This document shows positions 47,301 to 53,443 of a stretch of DNA of 64,000 bases, piece by piece (the first letter of the stretch is position 1; each line of letters opens with the position of its first letter). A program made the position numbers and the translations under genes. The notes under the pieces were generated by a model. The model was given only the letters and a program-made list of their open reading frames with translations, ran no database searches and was not told where the DNA came from. This DNA comes from Marinoscillum furvescens DSM 4134. Its GTDB lineage: Bacteria > Bacteroidota > Bacteroidia > Cytophagales > Cyclobacteriaceae. The stretch covers positions 62,001 through 126,000 of the forward strand of contig NZ_QREG01000019.1 in NCBI RefSeq assembly GCF_003386095.1, read 5' to 3'.

Positions 47301-47386
47301 TTCGAGACCAGCCAAACGGCATTTACTTACTCTACTTTATATCGACGGCCAATCAAAGCCACACCATTAAACTGGTAAAGCGCTAG
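44309..47386 (+). CDS. Secreted GH71/GH99-like glycosidase with N-terminal CBM-like module and T9SS domain
   Basis: 1025 residues. Signal peptide (1-19, ending SMAQ); CBM-like module (about 22-165, MIVDRCEITPGW and GFVELNSSATEGTDAYRW); GH71/GH99-like barrel (about 176-575) with VMFGYQGWFSSPGDG at its start and MFDEIDEATAFF at 510-521, giving a Glu513/Glu516 pair like the catalytic pair of GH99; tandem Ig-like domains (about 590-930); T9SS sorting domain (VFPNPGHGQF). GH99 enzymes cut internal alpha-mannosidic bonds, so an endo-acting surface mannanase is likely. It follows GH92 by 9 bp and ends the unit begun by susC. Confidence 0.82.
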   Translation: MKKLTITCLMLLVARLSMAQMIVDRCEITPGWESDNVLTVERTDKKEGLGALSFSGTGTKWFSKKYAQIQSGVSENGYLSFWLYLSDASTFSGSGFVELNSSATEGTDAYRWSMQDLSLVDGWNELNLTFTSAQKLGTPDLSAVRGFIISQALSGTLEARLDGLKLRNSLTTSTPELLDIKTVDPSTLDGKVMFGYQGWFSSPGDGTTLGDRYHHWGDLAPGEGKQSNLSIEMWFDDREFDPDELYPTGYRFPDGREARSFSSGNKKTVMRHMKWLRDYDLDGVFLQRFMSEARDAKFKTFRDTVAVHVKDGCERYGRTFAMMWDGLNYAGAAEDIKNDWMHLVDDLKLTESPNYLHHRGKPLISLWGYTVRDEAKLEELEELIEFFHNHPEEKYRASIKLGCNDSWRTRGGGMWQEAFSKVEVISPWTVGRYGSSKEGYENFANRTTVPDMVWCNERNIDYLPVNWPGFSWFNLHDGPKNQHPRRSGDFFWEQASGNISRGAKSLYIAMFDEIDEATAFFKLPENKDMSPDKGYWLSLDADGKEIPSDWYLRAVSLVTQVVRGEEENREFLETPPDGIDAFSLKATHATCASANGALALGYPAGSEAWQFSIDGGQNYSYTADPTVSALQVPNLSAGLYNVWVKYADGSLPTDLGDVLIVDSQPEITLTKEDASCLSDGVIHISVGTNPYLGAVSISMDGGATYGITLEEGVYQKTLEGIAEGQYDVWAQWESTTCAQAVGVVDIAAIVPAPTINPEVFDEPATGSICLGSSLTLAAIVDESVTVESWLWSGPGGFEANTSEISVTKSLSEAEAGTYTVTYTDAKGCSATESYEVVVGEGSVPEVAFQVEADGNLRNPEEVVFCEGERLILEATPNESTYTYEWEGPNGFRKSGRRATLSNSASADLNGTYLLKVTSAECFSKIEQVISVGVEGQCGSQVLGSQASQAFQVFPNPGHGQFALVGETNLGNVKLTDFTGKELNPRLLQTGNESYELDIRDQPNGIYLLYFISTANQSHTIKLVKR

Positions 47387-47406
47387 CAATAGGGCTAATT
47401 ATTCGG

Positions 47407-47463
47407 AAAAAGGCTGTCTCCAATGCAACTGTAACGTTTTACATTTGAGACAGCCTTTTTTTA
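47407..47463 (+). terminator. Intrinsic terminator of the susC-to-GH99-like unit
   Basis: AAAAAGGCTGTCTC (47407-47420) pairs perfectly with GAGACAGCCTTTTT (47447-47460), followed by more T. Confidence 0.9.
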
Positions 47464-47830
47464 TTTCTAAGTTCAATGCATACCTGATCAGGCTGTCATG
47501 CACCGCTCAGGCTTATTTCATTAAAGTTTCCAGCAACCACGACTGAGAAAAAGGACGAGCTGTTACCCTTCTGTTTGCTATAGCCGCTGCTCCTGGCTTC
47601 TTTGTCTAGCTCACATATCAGTACCGTTTTTCGGGTCAACTATCGGCCACTTCTTGGTGCGAAATCATTGCCCATTGAAACCCGAAGGAGGTGCGTGAGC
47701 TTATGAAATTCATGAAATAGCAGTGGAATGGACTGGGCAAATTAGCAAGTCGACAATTTTTTTTTGAAATACTAAAAAATAGATAACCCCTAAAAGCGCC
47801 AAAAACGGTGATTAATTAGAAAAAGTGCGA

Positions 47831-47908
47831 TTAAGTCTGATTTAAGCCGATTTTAACAAGCTGTTAAGAGCATTTTAATCGCATTTTAAGTACCGCCCTC
47901 TACTTTAG
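47831..47908 (+). promoter_or_regulatory. Six-copy phased TTAA box array and -7 element before the 47946 gene
   Basis: TTAA begins at 47831, 47842, 47853, 47864, 47875 and 47886, exactly 11 bp apart each time; four of the six read TTAAG. A -7-like TACTTTAG begins at 47901, 15 bp after the start of the last box. This is the longest and cleanest array in the window. Confidence 0.8.
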
Positions 47909-47945
47909 GTCCAGAAATTAAATGTACAACTAATCACTAATAGTT

Positions 47946-49241
47946 ATGAAAAAAGGAATTTTACAATTGGTGGCAGCCGTTGCTGTAAGCGTAGGTGCCT
48001 ATGGCCAAACCACAGTTTGGAATCCTGCGGCAAACCCTGATGGTACGGGCAATTGGAATGAAGCTGCCAACTGGACAGAAGGTATCCCAAATCCAGGATC
48101 TGGTAAGGCTGTATTTAATGTAGAAGATGCTGCACCATGTCTGATCACTGACACTCAGGAGGTATTCCAAATGGTTGCTGGTGACAATGGTATCGCTAGC
48201 GAAATTGTCATAAAGAATGGAGGAACACTCACTACCGGAGATGTATGGAGTGGTATTGGGTACAACAATGTGGCGACCGTAACAGTAGAAACTGGTGGTT
48301 CCTTGACATTTGGTCAGCATATGTGGGTTGGATTTCTGGCTGGTGCTGAGGGCACTGTAAATGTTGCCGGTGGTACGGTAAGCGTAGTAGCTATGACTGG
48401 TCTTGGCTGGGAAGGTGGAATCGGTAAAGTTTACGTTTCTGACGGACTGCTGGATCTAGCCAATATCAATGCCACAGATATGAAGTCAATCGGAGAAGGG
48501 TCACTTATTGACGTATCTGGTGGTGGACTGATTACCATCAATGGCAATAGACTAGCACACACAGGTGAAGACAATGTGGACTATGAAGATCAGCTGAAGC
48601 CTTTCATTGAGGCTGGAAGACTCACCGCTCTTGGTGGAAACGGTGACGTGATCTACTGGTACAACGCAGAAGCTGATGAGACCTACATCGTAGCACCTAC
48701 GCTGGTAGAGTCTACTTTCCCTGCGGACGCGTCTACGGAAGTATCCAGAGATGCAGACATACAAATTGTCTTTACCAAAGCAATGGATCAGGCAAGCGTA
48801 TCGGACAATATCACGATTACACCGGCTATCGACAACCAGGCGATGGGATGGTCTACAAGTGGCGATACACTGACGATTTCTGGTGACCTAAAAGATGGGG
48901 TGACGTACGCTATCTCTGTGAGCAAGTCGGCCAAGGATATTTACGGATACGGTTTGGCGTTTGACGAATCACTTTCTTTTACTATCGAAGGAGACGTGCT
49001 GCTCAATTCTGATCAGAACATTCAGGAGCAATTGGTAGCATACCCGAACCCAACAGTAGACTTCTTCTCATTCAACAAAGGTTTGGCCTCAGAAGTAAAG
49101 GTTTTTGATGCTACAGGTCGTCTAATGCTGCAAGAGTACAACGTGTCTAAAGTAAACGTTCAAAATCTTCAGTCAGGTACTTACCTGGTAAAAGCGATTG
49201 TGAATGGTGATGCATTCACTGGCCGTATTCTGGTCAAATAA
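47946..49241 (+). CDS. Secreted protein with the shared beta-solenoid-like module, Ig-like domain and T9SS domain
   Basis: 431 residues. Signal peptide (1-20, ending AYGQ). The module at about 22-230 (WNPAANPDGTGNWNEAANWT, GGTLTTGDVWSGIGYNN, FGQHMWVGFLAGAEGTVNV) is clearly paralogous to the start of the 26584 protein. A Big_5-like Ig domain follows (about 255-350, STFPADASTEVSRDADIQIV), then a T9SS sorting domain (AYPNPTVDFFSF to the end). It has the longest box array in the window, so it is probably strongly regulated and may be abundant at the surface. Its function is unknown; a glycan-binding or lyase-like beta-helix is possible. Confidence 0.7.
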   Translation: MKKGILQLVAAVAVSVGAYGQTTVWNPAANPDGTGNWNEAANWTEGIPNPGSGKAVFNVEDAAPCLITDTQEVFQMVAGDNGIASEIVIKNGGTLTTGDVWSGIGYNNVATVTVETGGSLTFGQHMWVGFLAGAEGTVNVAGGTVSVVAMTGLGWEGGIGKVYVSDGLLDLANINATDMKSIGEGSLIDVSGGGLITINGNRLAHTGEDNVDYEDQLKPFIEAGRLTALGGNGDVIYWYNAEADETYIVAPTLVESTFPADASTEVSRDADIQIVFTKAMDQASVSDNITITPAIDNQAMGWSTSGDTLTISGDLKDGVTYAISVSKSAKDIYGYGLAFDESLSFTIEGDVLLNSDQNIQEQLVAYPNPTVDFFSFNKGLASEVKVFDATGRLMLQEYNVSKVNVQNLQSGTYLVKAIVNGDAFTGRILVK

Positions 49242-49374
49242 ATCGAATATCCGTTGGACGCTTGTGATTCCTTTTGATTCATGACCGCCACCAACCTTAA
49301 CCAATATTGATAAATCAAAGCCGTGTTTGTCCTGCGTGCAGGAGGGTAGACCGGCGATCAAAACCATAGAAATC

Positions 49375-49836
49375 ATGAAATACTTTTTGAAACTTTCTAC
49401 ATACATGCTTGTGCTGGCATTGCTTGCAAGCTGCAACTCATCGGGCTCAGATGAGCCGTCACCACTGATTGGCAAAGCCGAGATCCTTACTTCAGGACAG
49501 GCTACACTTTCTTCTGTAAGCATTCCCAATGGTAGCAATGTGACCAGCTGGACAGGCTTTACTATTCAGTTTACCGGAGATGAAAACGGTGGTACTTATA
49601 CCACGAATGCAGAAGCAGATCTTTATCAAACTGCCGTTTGGAAAAAGTCTGGTACCTGGGCGTTTGGTGATGAGGAAGGTGCAGTAATTATCAGAGATGG
49701 TAATACTGCAGAGCCTATAACTGTAACCAAACTGTCAGAAACATCTGTTGAAATTGAATTTGCCATGACCACCGCACTTTCTAGCGGCCGAGTAGATGTA
49801 GTAGAAGGCCCCTGGGTCTTCACATTCAATTTTTAA
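49375..49836 (+). CDS. Small lipoprotein of unknown function
   Basis: 153 residues from the ATG at 49375 (MKYFLKLSTYMLVLALLASC), which positions a lipobox LLASC; an upstream in-frame start adds 16 residues with no signal character. The mature part is beta-rich (TLSSVSIPNGSNVTSWTGFT, TYTTNAEADLYQTAVW, GPWVFTFNF) and could be a small beta-sandwich or lipocalin-like fold. It probably shares the transcript of the 47946 protein and may work with it at the cell surface. No family recognised. Confidence 0.65.
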   Translation: MKYFLKLSTYMLVLALLASCNSSGSDEPSPLIGKAEILTSGQATLSSVSIPNGSNVTSWTGFTIQFTGDENGGTYTTNAEADLYQTAVWKKSGTWAFGDEEGAVIIRDGNTAEPITVTKLSETSVEIEFAMTTALSSGRVDVVEGPWVFTFNF

Positions 49837-49867
49837 TATTTTTTCATAGTCGTTTACATCGGTTGAT

Positions 49868-49896
49868 AAAGCTGTCACATACGTGGCAGCTTTTTT
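49868..49896 (+). terminator. Intrinsic terminator of the 47946-49836 unit
   Basis: AAAGCTGTCAC (49868-49878) pairs with GTGGCAGCTTT (49883-49893) with one G-U, followed by a T-run. Confidence 0.9.
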
Positions 49897-49912
49897 ATTT
49901 ACACTGAATCTA

Positions 49913-50095
49913 CTTCCTGTCACTCGTTGCAATTGACACCTACAGGAAGACACTTACCATGCTCATGTGGTAAGATAAACGGCAGGACCCCTGGCGAGCA
50001 GATCTGCTCGTTTTCCTAGGTCCTAAAGTGGTCAAAATAGGACGTTCACTCATCCTCTGGCTTTATTCAATTACGTCCTTCCTATGGCGTGAAGG
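49913..50095. repeat. Chain of consecutive inverted repeats
   Basis: CTTCCTGT (49913) / ACAGGAAG (49942); CTTACC (49953) / GGTAAG (49969); a perfect 16-bp palindrome CGAGCAGATCTGCTCG (49995-50010); TCCTA (50021) / TAGGA (50038); GGACGT (50040) / ACGTCC (50073); CCTTC (50077) / GAAGG (50091). All lie upstream of the predicted promoter of the 50527 gene. Confidence 0.6.
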
Positions 50096-50183
50096 CGATG
50101 TTCCAAGATAACTACTAGTTGTAAGCATTAGGAAATAGAATTCTCATTTCCAGTATTGCAAAAAAATGCAATATACCTACCGA

Positions 50184-50239
50184 TTAATTAAGAATTCACT
50201 TGCTATTAAGTTGATATTAAGTCATTGATTTTAAGATTA
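50184..50239 (+). promoter_or_regulatory. Phased TTAA box array and -7 element before the 50527 gene
   Basis: Boxes begin at 50184 (TTAAT), 50195 (TTCA, imperfect), 50206 (TTAAG) and 50217 (TTAAG), 11 bp apart. A -7-like TAAGATTA begins at 50232, 15 bp after the start of the last box, and resembles the TAAGCTTA at 13643. Confidence 0.65.
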
Positions 50240-50526
50240 CTAAAAGGCTAAAAGCCATAAAAAATTTAGCTGAATTGATCGCCTTGCAAGGTGTGTGAAA
50301 GAGGACGCAAATCTAATAGTGGCCGGAAAACTCAAGGACTCGCTCAGGCGCACTTCAATGAAAAGAGCTAGTTAATACGGCTGGTCAATTTCGCAGCGGT
50401 ATTTCTGAATTTATTCTTTAAACCTAAAAAAAGAAAAACATGAAAACATAACCACACAGGAATTCAGGATCCATAGGATCTCTACTAACAAAGGATAAAT
50501 CAATTTCTAACCATTAATTCAATATT

Positions 50527-53340
50527 ATGATGAAAAAATTATATCTAACCCTAATAGCGGTTTTGTGCGTGTTCGGATTGCACGCCCAAAATGAGCTCAC
50601 GAACAAAGTCATGATGGGGTATCAAGGATGGTTTCTGGCCCAATCGGATAGCTCTACGCCCAATGAATGGCGTCATTGGTTCAACAGTGCAGGGCGAACA
50701 GACCCTTCGGCTGCCAATATTGGCGTGGACATGTGGCCAGATATGTCGGAGTACACAGTTACACATAATACCAACATGACGTATTCGGATGGTTCCAATG
50801 CGGCATTGTTTTCCTCGCATGACTTGAGTACTACACGCAAGCACTTTGAATGGATGAGTGATTATAATGTGCATGGGGTCTATTTGCAACGCTTTTTAGG
50901 TGAAGTCCAGGACAATCGATTCTTCCAGGTCCGAAACGATGTATTGGAAAATGTAATCGCAGCGTCTACAGAATATGGTCGTAAGTTTTCAATCATGTAT
51001 GATATATCTGGAGTAGCGGATGATGGCACCATGCTCAGCAAAATCACGGATGACTGGGAATATTTAATTGATACATTTGACATACTCAATGCTCCTGAAT
51101 ATGTACATCAGGATGGCAAACCCGTCATTGCCATTTGGGGGATTGGTTTTAAAAATCGCGGCCTTACCACAGCCACCATGCAGTCGATCATCGATTATTT
51201 TAGAAATACACACGGCATGTATGTGGTAGGAGGCGTACCTAGTGGCTGGAGGACACTTTCAAACGATTCAGAAACAGGCAGTGCCTGGACCAGCGTTTAT
51301 CAATCACTAGACATGATTTCTCCGTGGACTGTAGGGCGATATGGATTCAGTGGTGTGGACAGCTGGAAGACGAGCAAAATTGTGCCCGACCTGAGTGATT
51401 GCAACTCCCGAGGGAAGGATTATATGCCAGTGATCTGGCCGGGGTTTTCCTGGCTCAACCTTCATGGGGGTGCATTCAATCAGCACCCAAGGTATGGAGG
51501 CGATTTTTACTGGAAGCAGGCCTACAATGCAATAGATGCTGGTTCGGACTTTATCTATGTGGCCATGTTTGATGAGGTGGATGAAGGTACGGCTATGTTT
51601 AAAATTGCCGAAACAGAAGCTGACTTGCCCACTCAACTTACTTCCACACTGGTGACACTGGATGAGGATGGAGTGAGCTTGCCCAGCGATTGGTATTTGC
51701 AGTTGGCAGATGAAACACAAAAAATGCTGGACGGTACTACAGGGATAAGTAGTACGATTCCTATTACTCCATCCACTGCCAATGGTAATGGGGCATCCTT
51801 CGTTTCACAAAGTGTTCCTACCACGTTAACAGAAGGGGCGTCATTTACAGCCACCATTACCATGAAAAATACAGGGAGCACCACCTGGACAAAATCAAAC
51901 CTATACAAGTTGGGAAGTCAAAACCCTCAGGATAACACCACTTGGGGTAGTACCCGTATAGAGTTGCAACCCAGTGAAAGTGTAGCGCCCGGCGCTCAGG
52001 TAACTTTCACGCTAAATGGTACCGCTCCCGCCAGTGCAGGAACCTATAATTTTCAGTGGAAAATGGTACAGGACAATGTGGAGTGGTTCGGTGCAACCAC
52101 TGATAATTTGGTGATTACAGTTGGGAATATCGACTATCTGGATGATTGTGAAGCCTTAACGGGCTGGGGCTCTTCCCAGTCGCTATCGCTGAGCACTGAC
52201 AGTCAGCAAGGTACAAATAGTCTTCAGTTTACCGGCTCCACAGAAATGGAATTCCAAAAAGCTTTTAGCCCGGCATACAATGGAAATGTCAGTCAGTCAG
52301 ATGCTATTTTAAGGTTTTGGTACTATGTCTCAGATGCTTCCAAATTTACCGGTGTAAATCAGGTAGAGTTAGGCAGTGGCGGTCAGGCTGATACGGATGA
52401 GTTCAATTGGGCTTTGCCGACTTTAGTAAATGGCTGGAATTTGATAGATCTAAATATCAGTGCTGCAAACCAGATAGGCACGCCGGACATCAATGCAATT
52501 GACTGGTTCCGTCTCTATAATTTCAAGTCAGCTTCTGTAACTACCCGTTTAGATGCTATTCAACTAATCGACCCAAATCAATCAAACAACATGCTCGATG
52601 ATTGTGATGCCCTGACCGATTGGGGAACAGCAGGGTCAAATAGCTTATCATTAGATGGTACCACCCTAAAGCAGGGAAGTGCTAGTATTCAAATGAGCGG
52701 ATCTGGCACAAATGAATTTCAGAAAGCATTTGCTACGGCTTACAATTCTGGCCTTACAGCATCCAATGCGCGATTAGAGTTCTGGTATTATGTGTCTGAC
52801 CCATCAAATATGAGCACATCCAATAACCAGGTAGAGATCGGTAGTGGAGGGGTGGCTGATGTAAATGAGTACCACTGGAAGCTTTCAAGCTTTACTACAG
52901 GATGGAATTTCATCAGCCTGGATGTGAGTGCTGCAAGTACGACAGGTGGTACCCCAGACCTGAACGCGATTAATTGGTTCAGGATATATAATGCCAAATC
53001 CGGATCGGTCACCAATAGAATTGATGAGATCAAACTAGTGAATAATGGAGGGGCACGTGCTACGAATATCCATGAAGGAGGACAATTGAATGATCCAAAA
53101 GTCACCGTTTATCCTAATCCTGCTAGTGAGTTCATCACCATCGATTTGGGAATACCTCAGGAGCAGCAGGTGCACGCGTCAGTGTATAATCTCGCAGGGG
53201 TACGCTTATTAACTCATGATTTTGAACAGACTGACACGTCAAAGTGGAGGCTCCCCATTGAGGGATTAGAGCCCGGGATTCATGTCTTGGAAATCAAAGT
53301 TGGGGCTCAAAGGATAGTTAGACGATTCTTTATAAAATAA
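50527..53340 (+). CDS. Secreted GH71/GH99-like glycosidase with NBR1-type Ig, two CBM-like modules and T9SS domain
   Basis: 937 residues. Signal peptide (1-20, ending GLHAQ); GH71/GH99-like barrel (about 25-395) starting VMMGYQGWFLAQSDSS and holding MFDEVDEGTAMF at 347-358, giving a Glu350/Glu353 pair; NBR1-type Ig domain (about 415-535); two CBM-like modules (about 537-682 and 690-840, each starting LDDCxALTxW); T9SS sorting domain (VYPNPASEFITIDLG). It is in effect a streamlined version of the C-terminal part of the 2525-residue protein, without phosphoesterase domains. Predicted role: endo-acting cleavage of alpha-mannan outside the cell. It has its own box array. Confidence 0.85.
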   Translation: MMKKLYLTLIAVLCVFGLHAQNELTNKVMMGYQGWFLAQSDSSTPNEWRHWFNSAGRTDPSAANIGVDMWPDMSEYTVTHNTNMTYSDGSNAALFSSHDLSTTRKHFEWMSDYNVHGVYLQRFLGEVQDNRFFQVRNDVLENVIAASTEYGRKFSIMYDISGVADDGTMLSKITDDWEYLIDTFDILNAPEYVHQDGKPVIAIWGIGFKNRGLTTATMQSIIDYFRNTHGMYVVGGVPSGWRTLSNDSETGSAWTSVYQSLDMISPWTVGRYGFSGVDSWKTSKIVPDLSDCNSRGKDYMPVIWPGFSWLNLHGGAFNQHPRYGGDFYWKQAYNAIDAGSDFIYVAMFDEVDEGTAMFKIAETEADLPTQLTSTLVTLDEDGVSLPSDWYLQLADETQKMLDGTTGISSTIPITPSTANGNGASFVSQSVPTTLTEGASFTATITMKNTGSTTWTKSNLYKLGSQNPQDNTTWGSTRIELQPSESVAPGAQVTFTLNGTAPASAGTYNFQWKMVQDNVEWFGATTDNLVITVGNIDYLDDCEALTGWGSSQSLSLSTDSQQGTNSLQFTGSTEMEFQKAFSPAYNGNVSQSDAILRFWYYVSDASKFTGVNQVELGSGGQADTDEFNWALPTLVNGWNLIDLNISAANQIGTPDINAIDWFRLYNFKSASVTTRLDAIQLIDPNQSNNMLDDCDALTDWGTAGSNSLSLDGTTLKQGSASIQMSGSGTNEFQKAFATAYNSGLTASNARLEFWYYVSDPSNMSTSNNQVEIGSGGVADVNEYHWKLSSFTTGWNFISLDVSAASTTGGTPDLNAINWFRIYNAKSGSVTNRIDEIKLVNNGGARATNIHEGGQLNDPKVTVYPNPASEFITIDLGIPQEQQVHASVYNLAGVRLLTHDFEQTDTSKWRLPIEGLEPGIHVLEIKVGAQRIVRRFFIK

Positions 53341-53346
53341 CCAAAT

Positions 53347-53390
53347 AAGAGCTTGCGGAAGCCTACATGACCAGGCTTCCGCATTCTCTT
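53347..53390. terminator. Bidirectional terminator between convergent genes
   Basis: GCGGAAGCCT (53355-53364) and AGGCTTCCGC (53373-53382) form a perfect 10-bp stem, flanked by AAGAG / CTCTT, between the stops at 53340 (plus) and 53444 (minus). Confidence 0.9.
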
Positions 53391-53443
53391 CAATTTTATC
53401 CTGCGTTCATTAAAGAACGAGTCTACAGGAAGGTTGAAAGGGG

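Larger units (their letters stand above)
47387..47945. other. Regulatory gap before the 47946 gene
   Basis: 559 bp without a credible gene. It holds a strong terminator (47407-47463), the 21-bp motif shared with 35467 (at 47704-47724), a poly-T/poly-A stretch near 47757-47780 and the six-box phased array (47831-47889). Confidence 0.5.
49837..50526. other. Hairpin-rich gap before the 50527 gene
   Basis: 690 bp without a credible gene. It has a strong terminator (49868-49896), a chain of inverted repeats (49913-50095), a GGAAAT / ATTTCC inverted repeat (50131-50151), the phased box array (50184-50220) and a 290-bp leader with several purine-rich stretches. Confidence 0.5.
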
